Below, one piece after another: positions 34,197 through 43,441 of a DNA stretch of 64,000 bases; the stretch's first letter is position 1, and every line of letters starts with the position of its first letter. Below the pieces are notes generated by a model. That model did no database searches, was not told where the DNA came from, and was given only the letters and a program-made list of their open reading frames with translations. The position numbers and the translations under genes are program-made. The DNA comes from Myxococcales bacterium (GTDB lineage Bacteria; Myxococcota_A; Polyangia; Polyangiales; Ga0077539), in contig JAUSAZ010000073.1 of the NCBI GenBank assembly GCA_030652255.1, positions 124,001-188,000 of the forward strand, given 5' to 3'.

Positions 34197-36035
34197 TCAG
34201 TGCTGGGGCACGCCGAAGGGGAAGTAGATGGTCTCCCCGCTGCCGCCGCCGCCGCCGGTGCTGAGCGCCCGGCCCATGCGCCACGACTTCGACGCCCGGG
34301 TGAGCCCCGAGGCCCCCGGGTCGGTGGTGAAGCGCGCGCTCTGCAACACCCCCTGCACGCAGCGCTGCGCCCGCGCGGTGCTCCCCCGCGGCGCGCGAAA
34401 CACCACCTCGCTGCTCACCGCGCCGCCGCTGGCGTTGTCGAAGGTGACCGTGGCGGTGCACTCCTCGGCGGCGTTGCGGTCGGCCCGCAGGCACGCGATC
34501 ACCCGGGGCTCGAGCGCGTTGATCGCCGCCACCGCGCGGGGGGTGTAGTCCCGCGCGGGGGCTGCGGGCTCCACGGGCGCAGGGGCCGCGGGCGTCGGCG
34601 CGACGGGGTGCGGGTCGCTCGCCGGGACGATGGCGATGGCGGTGCCCGGGCCCGTCGGCGGGCTCACCGGATCGCGGGCGCTCGTGATCCACCAGAAGAT
34701 GAGCCCCGCGGCGACGACCATCACGCCGGCGATGCCCAGCGTGATGGCGCGCGTCGACGGCCCCGAGGAGGGCGCCTGCTTCGGTCGCGGCAGCGGGCCG
34801 ATGGCGGCGCTCGGCGGGGGCGCGACGTCGAGCGAGGCCCGCGGCGACGGGGGCACCGAGAGGTCGAGCGGGGCGCCCTGCGCGAGCGAGGGCAGCGGCG
34901 CGAAGCCCGGCGCCGGAGGTGGGCTCAGCGGCGCCATGATGGGGGGCGCGGGCTCGGGCATGGGCATCGCGGCCGGCGCGCCGAAGCCGCCCATCGCCGG
35001 CAGCGGCGCCATGGGGTTGAGCCCGGCGGGCGCCTCGCGCGTGGGCGGAGGCATCGTGGCGAGCCGCCCGGGGATGGCGCCGAGCGCGGGCTGCGGCGGC
35101 GCTTCCGGGGCGGGCGGCGCGGGCGCGCGCCAGGGGATCTCCGGGAGGGTGCGCGCGAGCACGCGGACGAACTCGGCGGCGTCGAAGCCGGCATGGATGC
35201 CGTGGATGAGCGCGCGGAGCTGCTGCGCCAGGAGGCCCGCGGACTGCGTGCGCTGCGCGGGGTCGACCGCGAGCGCGCCGAGCACCACGGCGTCGAAGGG
35301 CTGAGGCACCTGCGGGTCGACCCGGGACGGCGGATCGAAGCGGCCCGCGAGCAGCACCTGGCGCGCGGCGTTGGGGTCGCTCCGCGGCACGAGGGGGCGC
35401 ACGAGGAGCATCTCCCAGAGCACCACGCCGAGGGCGAAGACGTCGACGCGCCAGTCGGGCGCCTGCCCCGAGAGAAGCTCCGGGGCGGCGTAGGCGAGCT
35501 TGGTCACCGCGGCCCCCGGCGCGGCGCCGCTCAGCACCGCGCGGGCGACGCCGAAGTCCGAGACCTTGACGGTGCCTTCGAGGGAGACGAGGAGGTTCTG
35601 CGGGGAGACGTCGCGGTGCACGATCTGGAGCGGGCGCCGGTGCTCGTCCTCGCGGCGGTGGGCGTAGTCGAGGCCCGTCGCCGCCTCGGCCACGAGGTAG
35701 GCCACCGCGACCGGCGGCAGGCGCTGGCCGCGCTCGGCGCAGGCCTTGAGCACCCGCGCGGCGGTGGTGCCCTCGATGTACTCGAGCGCCAGGTAGGGCT
35801 CGGGCTGGTCGCCGAAGTCGAGCACCTGCACCACGTTGGGGTGCTCGAGGTACCCGTTGATGCGCGCCTCCTGGACGAAGCGCGCCCGGAGGTTGGGGTC
35901 TCCCTGCAACCGGGGCAGGATGCGCTTCACCGCGGCCCGACGTCGAAAGCCACCGGGGCCCTCCCGCTCGGCGCGGTACACCTCGCCCATGCCGCCCCGA
36001 CCGAGCAGCTCGATCAAACGGTACCCGCCGATCAT
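34197..36035 (-). CDS. Eukaryote-like Ser/Thr protein kinase
   Basis: The 612-residue protein begins MIGGYRLIELLGRGGMGEVYRA, a complete glycine-rich loop (12-19) with Lys37, then the catalytic loop HRDVSPQN (D142) and DFGVARA (160-166). HRDVSPQN is the loop common in myxobacterial STKs. A Pro/Ala-rich linker follows the kinase domain. A single membrane helix lies at GIAGVMVVAAGLIFWWIT. The C-terminal extracytoplasmic region resembles the TonB-like C-terminal domain of gliding-motility AgmX-type proteins (AINALEPRVIACLRADRN). ATG 36035 gives the natural start. A GTG at 36086 would extend it into low-complexity sequence overlapping the PDZ gene start. Confidence 0.88.
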   Translation of the reverse strand: MIGGYRLIELLGRGGMGEVYRAEREGPGGFRRRAAVKRILPRLQGDPNLRARFVQEARINGYLEHPNVVQVLDFGDQPEPYLALEYIEGTTAARVLKACAERGQRLPPVAVAYLVAEAATGLDYAHRREDEHRRPLQIVHRDVSPQNLLVSLEGTVKVSDFGVARAVLSGAAPGAAVTKLAYAAPELLSGQAPDWRVDVFALGVVLWEMLLVRPLVPRSDPNAARQVLLAGRFDPPSRVDPQVPQPFDAVVLGALAVDPAQRTQSAGLLAQQLRALIHGIHAGFDAAEFVRVLARTLPEIPWRAPAPPAPEAPPQPALGAIPGRLATMPPPTREAPAGLNPMAPLPAMGGFGAPAAMPMPEPAPPIMAPLSPPPAPGFAPLPSLAQGAPLDLSVPPSPRASLDVAPPPSAAIGPLPRPKQAPSSGPSTRAITLGIAGVMVVAAGLIFWWITSARDPVSPPTGPGTAIAIVPASDPHPVAPTPAAPAPVEPAAPARDYTPRAVAAINALEPRVIACLRADRNAAEECTATVTFDNASGGAVSSEVVFRAPRGSTARAQRCVQGVLQSARFTTDPGASGLTRASKSWRMGRALSTGGGGGSGETIYFPFGVPQH

Positions 36036-36072
36036 CGCCGGAGGCCCCGGTTCGCCCTGCCCCTGCGCTGGA

Positions 36073-36534
36073 TTGGGACTCGTCACGGTTGCGCGCGATG
36101 CTCGCGCCTCCGCACCCCCCGCGCAAGCGAATGGCGCACGCCGGCTCTCCGCGCTCGCCCTCGCGGCGTGGCTGCTCGGCTGCGCGAGCGGGGGGCCGGG
36201 CATCGGCAACCTCGGCGGCTCGTGGCCCGGAGGCATCGGGGCCACGCTGCGCCACCGCGGCGCCGAAGGGGTGCTGGTGCTCGACCGGGTGCCCGAGGGC
36301 GGCGCGGCGGCGCGGGCGGGGCTGCGTCACGGCGCGACCATCGTCGCCATCGACGGGCAGCCGGTGCGGGGGCACACGCCCGCCGAGCTGGTGGCGCGCC
36401 TGCGGGGGGAGGTCGGCACGGTGGTGGTGCTGCGGGTGCGGCGGGGCGAGACCGAGGAAGACGTGCGGGTGGAGCGGGCGCCCTACGCGCGCGAGGGGCG
36501 CGGGGCGTTGACCGGGCCGCGTCGGGCACGGTAG
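36073..36534 (+). CDS. Small PDZ-domain lipoprotein
   Basis: A lipoprotein signal ends ALAAWLLGCASG. A PDZ-like domain follows with GVLVLDRVPEGGAAARAGLRHGATIVAIDGQPV and HTPAELVARLRGEVGTVVVLRVRR. PDZ domains bind protein C-termini or sense peptides in the envelope. The only in-frame start before the signal is TTG at 36073 (no ATG or GTG), giving 153 residues. The start is therefore uncertain. It is divergent from the STK gene, and the two starts are only about 37 bp apart. If the kinase used GTG 36086 they would overlap. Confidence 0.65.
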   Translation: MGLVTVARDARASAPPAQANGARRLSALALAAWLLGCASGGPGIGNLGGSWPGGIGATLRHRGAEGVLVLDRVPEGGAAARAGLRHGATIVAIDGQPVRGHTPAELVARLRGEVGTVVVLRVRRGETEEDVRVERAPYAREGRGALTGPRRAR

Positions 36535-36576
36535 GGACGTCTCCCGCCGCGACGCGCGGCACCAGGAGAGTTCATC

Positions 36577-37488
36577 GTGAGTGTTCTGATCGTTGGATCG
36601 ATGGCCGTCGACACCGTGGATTTTTCGAGCACGGGCGAGCGCCACGAGCTCGTCGGGGGCTCGGCCACCTTCGCGTCGCTCGCGGCGGGCCTCTACACCG
36701 ACGTGCGCATGGTCGGCGTGGTGGGTCGTGACTTTCCCGACGCCACGCTCCAGACCCTGGCCTCGCGCCGGGTCGACCTCGCGGGCGTGCAGATCGTCGA
36801 CGGCGAGACCTTCCGCTGGCACGGCCGCTACAACGCCGACCTCTCGTCGCGCGAGTCGCTCGACACGCGGCTCAACGTGTTCGAGCACTTCCGCCCGACG
36901 CTGCCGGAGAGCTACCGCCGCTCGCGGGTGGTGCTGCTCGGCAACATCCACCCCGACCTGCAGTCCGAGGTGCTCGACCAGGCCGAGAAGCCCGAGCTCG
37001 TCGCCGCCGACACCATGAACTTCTGGATCAAGGGCACCCCCGACGCCCTGCTCCGCCTGCTGCGCCGCATCGACCTGCTCATCATCAACGAGGAGGAGGC
37101 CCGCGAGCTCTCGGGCCTCAAGGTGGTGGCCAAGGTGGGCCGGGCGCTGCGCGCGCTCGGTCCGAGCCGCGTGGTGGTGAAGCAGGGCGAGTACGGTGCC
37201 TTCCTCTTCGACGAGCACGGCGCCTTCCACGCGCCGGCCTTCCCGCTCGAAGACGTGGTCGACCCCACCGGCGCGGGCGACACCTTCGCGGGCGCGATGC
37301 TCGGGTACCTCGACGCGCAGGGCCCCATCACCGCCGCCTCGCTGCGCCGCGCGGTGGTCCACGGCTCCGCGGTCGCCTCGCTCTGCGTCGAGCAGTACGG
37401 CACCCGCGGCGTCGTCGAGGCCACCGAGGCGGACGTGCAGGAGCGCGTGCGGGCCTTCGCGAAGCTGGTGCACTACGAGGGCGTCTGA
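36577..37488 (+). CDS. PfkB/ribokinase family sugar or nucleoside kinase
   Basis: This 303-residue kinase has the N-terminal glycines GGSATFASLAAGLY near 27 and the catalytic/anion-hole signature DPTGAGDTFAGAMLGY near 228 (Asp base in GAGD). LLIINEEEARELSG and VVVKQGEYGAFLF are also family-typical. The substrate (sugar, nucleoside or other) cannot be read. The start is GTG 36577 with AGGAGA 10 nt upstream. It follows the PDZ lipoprotein by 42 bp on the same strand. Confidence 0.88.
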   Translation: MSVLIVGSMAVDTVDFSSTGERHELVGGSATFASLAAGLYTDVRMVGVVGRDFPDATLQTLASRRVDLAGVQIVDGETFRWHGRYNADLSSRESLDTRLNVFEHFRPTLPESYRRSRVVLLGNIHPDLQSEVLDQAEKPELVAADTMNFWIKGTPDALLRLLRRIDLLIINEEEARELSGLKVVAKVGRALRALGPSRVVVKQGEYGAFLFDEHGAFHAPAFPLEDVVDPTGAGDTFAGAMLGYLDAQGPITAASLRRAVVHGSAVASLCVEQYGTRGVVEATEADVQERVRAFAKLVHYEGV

Positions 37489-37492
37489 CCGG

Positions 37493-37516
37493 CGCCGCCA
37501 GCCGCTTGCGGCGTTT
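37493..37516 (+). terminator. Terminator hairpin after the PfkB gene
   Basis: A 6-bp stem CGCCGC/GCGGCG with a 9-nt loop starts 4 bp after the stop and is followed by TTTGT. It is the most terminator-like structure with a T-run in the window. Confidence 0.45.
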
Positions 37517-37605
37517 GTAGGCATCGCGTACCGTCCGCGCCGCGCGGGTGGTGGGGCTTCCTTTCCCTGCGTACCCCCTACAATCAGCGATCGCGGAGGT
37601 CTCCC

Positions 37606-38559
37606 ATGAACCGTTTCTCGACCCTTCTCCTCACCAGCGTCCTCGCCGGCTCTCTCGGCGCCTGTAGCGACGATCCCGCGGTCACCCCGACCGACGGCGG
37701 CGTGACCCCCACCGACACCGGCGCCTCGTGCAGCCCGCCCCCGGACGCCGGCGGCCCGCGGCCGTACTTCCAGTGCACCAGCGACAACGTCTGCCCGACG
37801 GGCCGCTACATGAACAACCCGACGCGGCCTGGCTACCGGCTCACGTACATCAAGATCACCCAGCCCGCGGCCCTCGCGAGCGCCGCCATTCTCTCGACGG
37901 TCAACCCGACCCTCCAGCGCGGCACCTTCCTCTGGGGCCTCCAGCTCGACCTCACGGCCAACACCTTCCGCACCGGCGGCCTCAACCCGATGTTCACCCG
38001 CGGCACCACGGGCGTCGGCCTGATGGACGGCCAGTTCGCGTTCTTCAACGGCAACGGCCCGGGCACCATGCCGGCCCGCTACAACCCCATCTCGGGCAGC
38101 GTGATGGTCACGGGTGACCGCGCCGCCACCGCGACGGTGACCACCACGGTCAACATCCCGATCTTCAGCGACGAGGCGGGCACCATGCTGCTCACCCAGC
38201 TGCCGATGGACAACGCGCGCATCACCAACATCAACCTCACCGCCGACCGCGGCTGCATCGGCCTCGGCATCCCCACCGGCGGCCGCTACACCGAGACCAC
38301 CAGCCGCTGGCTCACCGAAGACGTCTCCGACACGCCCTACGGCGTGGTCGACGCCGACATCACGGTCGAGAACGCCAAGATGGTCAGCGTGACCATCGGC
38401 GGCAACCCGACCCCCCTGTGCAACATCATCTCCGGCGCCGACTGCATGACCGACCCGATGGGCTCGTGGGCGCGCCAGCCCGACGCCACGGTCAACGGCA
38501 TGCCCGCCTACCACCTGCGCGCCAACTTCGCGGCGATCTCCGCCAACATCGCGCAGTAG
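37606..38559 (+). CDS. Exported lipoprotein of unknown function
   Basis: The lipoprotein signal ends LAGSLGAC (Cys20), followed by a TPTDGG-type linker. The 317-residue product then reads as a beta-rich domain with no recognised family. Notable stretches are RPGYRLTYIKITQPA, FLWGLQLDLTANTF and NIPIFSDEAGTMLLTQLP, ending in AISANIAQ. Conserved Cys are few. The start is ATG 37606 with GGAGG about 8 nt upstream and a -10-like TACAAT further up. It lies ahead of the large fused lipoprotein gene, which is also exported. Confidence 0.75.
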   Translation: MNRFSTLLLTSVLAGSLGACSDDPAVTPTDGGVTPTDTGASCSPPPDAGGPRPYFQCTSDNVCPTGRYMNNPTRPGYRLTYIKITQPAALASAAILSTVNPTLQRGTFLWGLQLDLTANTFRTGGLNPMFTRGTTGVGLMDGQFAFFNGNGPGTMPARYNPISGSVMVTGDRAATATVTTTVNIPIFSDEAGTMLLTQLPMDNARITNINLTADRGCIGLGIPTGGRYTETTSRWLTEDVSDTPYGVVDADITVENAKMVSVTIGGNPTPLCNIISGADCMTDPMGSWARQPDATVNGMPAYHLRANFAAISANIAQ

Positions 38560-38646
38560 TCCCCGCCCTCCCCGGGCGCTCTCCCGTCCCCGTGGCGACG
38601 AAGCCACCGCGTCCCCTCCCCGTCATCCAACCCCTGAAGCGCATCA

Positions 38647-38668
38647 CGTCCTGGCTTTACCCAGGACG
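38647..38668. terminator. Hairpin between two exported-protein genes
   Basis: A perfect 8-bp stem CGTCCTGG/CCAGGACG with loop CTTTAC lies 90 bp after the stop of the 37606-38559 gene. It is followed by GC-rich sequence without a T-tract. Confidence 0.4.
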
Positions 38669-38776
38669 CGGTGCCGCCGTACTGTGCGGCCCAATTCGCT
38701 TTCGGTTCGACGCGTTGGTGCGCCCCGCGTCGACCATCTCCAGCAGCCGCGACGTCGCGGCAAGAGGATCGTCCTG

Positions 38777-41700
38777 ATGTGGTCGACGCTGCGTAGGGTC
38801 TACTGGATGATCGCCGTGATCCTGGTCTCAGGATGTAGCGGCGGCGGTTGCTCGGGCTGTGCCGGGGGGGCGATCGCCCCCATCCCGGGCGGCTATCCCC
38901 TGGCGCCGGAGACGCGCATCCCGCGCTCGGCGCAGATCCGTCTCACCGAGACGGGCCTCAACCGCATCGAGGCCGTCGCCCCGGGCCTGCTCGGCGGGCT
39001 CGTGGGCACCGGCATCCCGGTGCCGACGATCACCCAGGACCTCTCCGTCGGGAGCGTGATCGTGTGCCCGTCGGGCAACTGCCCCATCGCCATCACGCTG
39101 CCCACCACGGGCGCGCTCGACCTGGGCTTCGCCGACCCGAACGCCATCAACGTGCGTGCACGGGTGATCATCAACGGCGCGATCCCCATCCGGGGCTGCC
39201 TCGGCGTCTGTAGCGCCACCTGCGGCGGCACCTTCTGCGGCTCGACGTCGCTCACGCTCAACGTCAACACGGGCCGCGGCAGCCACCCCTACATCGGCCT
39301 CTCGACGAAGGCGACCATCCGCCGCGACACGCACGCGCAGCGCCTCAACTACCACCGCGCCGACCTCGTCTCGCCGACGGGCTCTGGCGACGTGGTGCAG
39401 GAGACCCCCGGCGAGGGCATCGAGAACGACGACATCAGCTGCAGCGGCAACGGCGTCCTCTGCGGCGTGGTCAACCTGCTGCGCGGCACCATCGTCAACC
39501 TCGTGCGCGGCCAGATCAGCGGCGCCCTCGGCCCCATCGCCGACGCCCTCGCGCAGAGCGCGACCCCCAACCCCCCGGGCTGCCCGACGGGCACCACCGC
39601 CCGCAGCGGCACCTGCGTCTACCCCGACAACACCAACGTCCCGACGCTGCTCGGCACCGACGGCGCGGGCAACTTCGGCGCGCTCTTCGCGTCGCTCTCG
39701 CCGGGCGTCCGCGCCAACGTGCGCTACACGCTCGCGGCGGGCGACCCGATGCGCGACGCGCAGGTCATCGCCGGCGGCATGTCGATCAACATGTTCGGCG
39801 CGATGCAGTCGGTGGCCCACAACTCGTGCGTGCCGCGCATCGCCCCGCCGGCCATCCCGGTGATCCCCGAGTACGCGGCCCTGCGCGCCAACGTGGTGCC
39901 CGGCACCTCCACCCCGATCGACCTCGGCATCGGCATCGCGGAGGAGTTCCTCAACTACTCGGCGTACCAGCTGTGGGACGCGGGCACGCTCTGCCTCGGC
40001 GTCGGCACCAACCTGAGCCAGCAGATCTCCGCGGGCACCTTCAGCATCCTCCCGGCGCTCAGCTCGATGCGCCAGCTGCTCTTCCCGCAGACCACGGGCC
40101 CCGTGGCCATCCTGCTGCGCCCGCAGCAGCCCCCGGTCGTGCGCCTCGGGCGCGGCACCAACGTCGACACCGACCCGCTGCTCAACATCCGCCTCCCGCG
40201 GCTCGCCCTCGACTTCTACGCCTGGAGCGAGGAGCGCTATGTGCGCTTCATGACCCTCACCACCGACGCGGTGGTGGGCGTCAACCTCGAGAGCGACGCC
40301 GGCGGGCTCCTGCCCCGCCTCGGCATGCTCCGCACCGAGAACATCACCGTCACCAACAACACCCTGCTGTCGAACAACCCCGCCCTCATCGGCACCTCGC
40401 TGCAGGCCATCCTGGGCCCGGCCCTCGGCATGATCGGCGGCGGGCTCTCGCCCATCAGCATCCCGGGCTTCGACGTCCCCGGCAGCGGCGGGCGCCCGCT
40501 CGGCCGCGTCGCCATCTCCATCCCCCCCAACGGCGTGCAGGGCGTCACCGAGGGCGCCAACCGCTTCCTCGGCCTCTTCGCCGCCCTGGCCTTCACCCCG
40601 GCGGGCGCGATGCCCATCGCGGTGAAGCTCGACACCACCGCGGCGCTCGACGCCGTGCACGTCGACCGCAACCTCTTCACCGTCGACGGCTTCCGCCGCG
40701 AGAACCTCCCCCGCGTCAGCTTCCACGCCGCGACGCCCAACGACTTCGGCCACGACGCCGAGTTCAGCTGGCGCCTCGACCGCCAGACCTGGTCGAGCTT
40801 CTCGCGGGAGACCCGCTACGAGGTGCAGGACTTCGCGCTCGCGAGCCCCGGCCTCCACACCATCGAGGTGCGCGCGCGCATCGCGGGTGAGCCGCAGAGC
40901 GCCGACGACGAGCCCGCGCAGTTCACCTTCATCGTCGACCCGGTGGCCCCGGAGCTCTCCACCCGCTTCGACAACGGCGCCGTCGTCGCCGAGGCGACGG
41001 ACAACCAGGACGCCGCGCTGGAGTACTCGTTCCAGTTCGACGACGCGCCCGCGACGGAGTGGGGCGCCTCGGACCGCATCGCCGTGCCCGAAGGGGCGCT
41101 GCGCATCGTCGTGCGCGTGCGCGACGCGGCGGGCAACGTCACCGAGCGGGTGATCAACCGCCAGCCCCTGATCCGCGGCGGCGCCACCACCGACGCCGAC
41201 GGCGGCGGCTGCGGCTGCCGCGTCGGCAGCTCGTCCAGCACCGGCGGCCGCGGCTCGGCCGGGATGCTCGCGCTCTTCGCGGCGGGCGCCATCATCGCCG
41301 CCCGTCGCCGCCGCCGGGTCAGCGCCCGCGTCGCGACGGCCCTGGTGGTCGCCGCCGGCGCGGTCGCCGTGGGCTGCGCCGAGGAGGCCACCAACACCGT
41401 CCTCGACGGCGGCAACGGCGACTCGAGCGTCCCGCCCGCGGACATGGGCGTCTCTGTCACCTGCGAGGCGGGGCAGAACCTCTGCGCCTCGACGGGCATG
41501 TGCACCCCGACCCCGCCCTGCCCGGACTGCATGCCCGGCTTCGGGGCGATGGGCACCCCGACCTTCAACGCGACCACCTGCGCGTACGACACCGCGGCGT
41601 GCACCTGCACCCGCCTGCCGCCGCTCTCCCCGGGCGCGGTCGGGTCGCACCTGCACATGGCGGCCGCCGCCGAGGGAACCCTCTGGATGTCGGCCTACTC

Positions 41701-42967
41701 GCCCGGCGAGCCCACCGACGGCGCCCGCTACGGCGACCTCGTCGTCGGCCGCTGGAACCAGGAGACCAGCACCGTCGCCTGGACCCACGTCGACGGCGTG
41801 CCCGCCGACGGGATGGTCACCGCCGACACCACGGGGTGGCGCAATGGGGTGAGCACCGCGGGCGACGACGTCGGCCGCTTCAACAGCATCGCCCTCACCG
41901 CCGCGGGCCAGCCCCGGGTGGCCTACTGGGACACCACCCACGACGTGCTGAAGTACGCCGCGTTCGACGGCACCGCGTGGACGAGCCACGCCGTCGACAC
42001 CAACGGCGCCAACGGCCGCTACGCCTCGCTCGCGCTGCTCGCCGACGGGACGCCGATGATCGCCTACCGGGCGGTCAGCGTCGCGGCCACCGGCGTCGTG
42101 AGCGCCGTCGTGCGCGTCGCCCGCGGCAACAGCGCCACGCCCGCCCGGGCCAGCGACTGGACCATCTCCGACGCGGTCACGGTCACCAGCGCCTGCCGCG
42201 CCGCCGACTGCCCGACGGGCCAGTCCTGCGTGCAGAGCACCGGGCGCTGCGCCCCGGCGGGCACCTGCATGGCGAGCTGCGGCTCCGGCGAGGCCTGCGT
42301 GGGCACCACCTGCCAGGAGGTCTACGACCGCAACTGGGTGGAAGACCTCCCCCCCGGGGCGCTCTACATCAACCTCCTGGTCGACGGCATGGGCCGCCCG
42401 GCGCTGGTGTTCTACCACCGCGACCGCGGCAACCTGCTCTTCTCCCAGGGCGACGCCACCGGGCGCTTCGCGGCCCCGGTCATCCTCGACGGCGAAGGGG
42501 CGATGATGCGCGACGGCGGCGACCGCGGGCTCTCCGCGGGCGCGGCCATCGAGGCCAACGGCACCATCCACGTGGCCTACGTCGACGGCTGGGAGGAGCG
42601 ACTCATGTACCTCCGCGTGATGGGCGGCCGGCCGATGGGCGAGCCCGCCGTCATCGACGACGGCTCCGGCGTCGGGGACATGGCCTCCTTCGACGACGGC
42701 CGGCACATCATCGGCGACGGCGCCACGGTGGTCCTCGGCGCCGCCGGGCCGCGGGTGGTCTACCAGGACACCACCGTCGGCACGCTCCGCCTCGCGTCGC
42801 TCATGGGCAGCGGGATGACCGCAACCTGGCGACGCACGGTCCTCGACTCGATGAACCACACCGGCTACTGGGCCACCGCCGCCGGCGGCCGCGTGGGCAC
42901 CTACTGGCGCAGCCTCTCCGACGCCTCCGAGCGGCGCTGGGGCGTGCGGGTGTTCCCGCTCCCCTGA
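38777..42967 (+). CDS. Giant exported protein: lipoprotein with internal MYXO-CTERM-like segment joined to a second lipoprotein-like region
   Basis: ATG 38777 opens a lipoprotein signal ending VILVSGC (Cys20). The first half is beta-rich, with a Cys-poor body after a short Cys cluster. At residues 812-847 there is a MYXO-CTERM-like segment: GGCGC (Cys812/814), SSTGGRGSAG, a hydrophobic helix and RRRRR. Such sorting segments normally sit at the very end of a protein. Here the frame continues for 549 more residues, beginning ARVATALVVAAGAVAVGC (Cys867), which looks like a second lipoprotein signal without its own start codon. The rest has Cys motifs (CPTGQSCVQSTGRC) and beta-propeller-like strands. 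One polypeptide or two fused genes cannot be told apart here. Confidence 0.7.
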   Translation: MWSTLRRVYWMIAVILVSGCSGGGCSGCAGGAIAPIPGGYPLAPETRIPRSAQIRLTETGLNRIEAVAPGLLGGLVGTGIPVPTITQDLSVGSVIVCPSGNCPIAITLPTTGALDLGFADPNAINVRARVIINGAIPIRGCLGVCSATCGGTFCGSTSLTLNVNTGRGSHPYIGLSTKATIRRDTHAQRLNYHRADLVSPTGSGDVVQETPGEGIENDDISCSGNGVLCGVVNLLRGTIVNLVRGQISGALGPIADALAQSATPNPPGCPTGTTARSGTCVYPDNTNVPTLLGTDGAGNFGALFASLSPGVRANVRYTLAAGDPMRDAQVIAGGMSINMFGAMQSVAHNSCVPRIAPPAIPVIPEYAALRANVVPGTSTPIDLGIGIAEEFLNYSAYQLWDAGTLCLGVGTNLSQQISAGTFSILPALSSMRQLLFPQTTGPVAILLRPQQPPVVRLGRGTNVDTDPLLNIRLPRLALDFYAWSEERYVRFMTLTTDAVVGVNLESDAGGLLPRLGMLRTENITVTNNTLLSNNPALIGTSLQAILGPALGMIGGGLSPISIPGFDVPGSGGRPLGRVAISIPPNGVQGVTEGANRFLGLFAALAFTPAGAMPIAVKLDTTAALDAVHVDRNLFTVDGFRRENLPRVSFHAATPNDFGHDAEFSWRLDRQTWSSFSRETRYEVQDFALASPGLHTIEVRARIAGEPQSADDEPAQFTFIVDPVAPELSTRFDNGAVVAEATDNQDAALEYSFQFDDAPATEWGASDRIAVPEGALRIVVRVRDAAGNVTERVINRQPLIRGGATTDADGGGCGCRVGSSSSTGGRGSAGMLALFAAGAIIAARRRRRVSARVATALVVAAGAVAVGCAEEATNTVLDGGNGDSSVPPADMGVSVTCEAGQNLCASTGMCTPTPPCPDCMPGFGAMGTPTFNATTCAYDTAACTCTRLPPLSPGAVGSHLHMAAAAEGTLWMSAYSPGEPTDGARYGDLVVGRWNQETSTVAWTHVDGVPADGMVTADTTGWRNGVSTAGDDVGRFNSIALTAAGQPRVAYWDTTHDVLKYAAFDGTAWTSHAVDTNGANGRYASLALLADGTPMIAYRAVSVAATGVVSAVVRVARGNSATPARASDWTISDAVTVTSACRAADCPTGQSCVQSTGRCAPAGTCMASCGSGEACVGTTCQEVYDRNWVEDLPPGALYINLLVDGMGRPALVFYHRDRGNLLFSQGDATGRFAAPVILDGEGAMMRDGGDRGLSAGAAIEANGTIHVAYVDGWEERLMYLRVMGGRPMGEPAVIDDGSGVGDMASFDDGRHIIGDGATVVLGAAGPRVVYQDTTVGTLRLASLMGSGMTATWRRTVLDSMNHTGYWATAAGGRVGTYWRSLSDASERRWGVRVFPLP

Positions 42968-42989
42968 TCAGCACCTGAGCGGTCGACGG

Positions 42990-43024
42990 ACGGGCGCGGC
43001 GCGATTCAGTTCGCCCGCGCCCGT
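42990..43024. terminator. Strong GC hairpin before tRNA-Leu
   Basis: ACGGGCGCGGCG and CGCCCGCGCCCGT pair over 12-13 bp (one bulge) across the loop CGATTCAGT, 23 bp after the stop of the giant exported protein and 28 bp before the tRNA. It could end that transcript. There is no T-tract. Confidence 0.55.
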
Positions 43025-43051
43025 TGTCGTCGTGCACAATGCGCGGCGACT

Positions 43052-43140
43052 GTCGGCGTGGCGGAATGGCATACGCAGGTGGCTTAAAACCTCCGGGGGC
43101 GCATAGCCCCGTGCGGGTTCAAATCCCGCCGCCGATACCA
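43052..43140 (+). tRNA. tRNA-Leu (anticodon UAA), CCA encoded
   Basis: An acceptor stem GTCGGCG/CGCCGAT (one G-T pair), D arm GCG..CGC, anticodon loop CTTAAAA (anticodon TAA), T arm GCGGG/CCCGC with TTCAAAT, and A discriminator plus encoded CCA are all present. A long variable arm (GGGGC..GCCCC) marks a class II tRNA. The anticodon stem GGTGG/CCTCC has a T-T mismatch at its centre (positions 29-41). Confidence 0.95.
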
Positions 43141-43178
43141 GTGCTGTGTGTGGGGGGGGACCGAAGGCGGGGGGAGGC

Positions 43179-43427
43179 TCAGCGGGCGCTGAGCTTCTCG
43201 TCGACGAAGCGGTGCACGCTCGCGAGCGTGGAGATGTTCTTGAACTCGCTCTCGGCGATCTTGATCTGATAGCGGCGCTCGATGTCGGAGATGATCTCGA
43301 TGGCCTGCATCGAGTCGACGCCGAGGTCGCGCAGCAGCACGTCGTCGCCGACCGCGTCGACGTCCTTCTCGATGATCTCCGCGATGAGCGCGCGGAGGTC
43401 TTCCTTCAGGGTGGGGGGCGTGGGCAT
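43179..43427 (-). CDS. Acyl carrier protein 1
   Basis: This 82-residue protein has the carrier-domain core LLRDLGVDSMQAIEIISDIE with the phosphopantetheine Ser at residue 39. Length and acidic helices fit a free-standing ACP. It lies 14 bp after a second ACP gene on the same strand and is divergent from the ketosynthase genes of the cluster. It is distinct from the house-keeping ACP in sequence feel, but no comparison could be run. Confidence 0.88.
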   Translation of the reverse strand: MPTPPTLKEDLRALIAEIIEKDVDAVGDDVLLRDLGVDSMQAIEIISDIERRYQIKIAESEFKNISTLASVHRFVDEKLSAR

Positions 43428-43441
43428 CGCCGTGGCTCCGC

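Noticed and set aside
36086-36245. GTG at 36086 or an earlier start for the Ser/Thr kinase
   Set aside because: It adds a low-complexity leader that would overlap the divergent PDZ gene, whereas ATG 36035 starts exactly at the kinase fold.
33103-38607. Continuous minus-strand open frame of 1,834 codons through mdh
   Set aside because: Only the last 317 codons are malate dehydrogenase. The rest is antisense to pfkB, the PDZ gene and a lipoprotein.
38828-42859. A 1,343-codon open frame on the minus strand under the giant exported protein
   Set aside because: Low-complexity composition and no domains, while the plus strand has signal, Cys motifs and MYXO-CTERM features.
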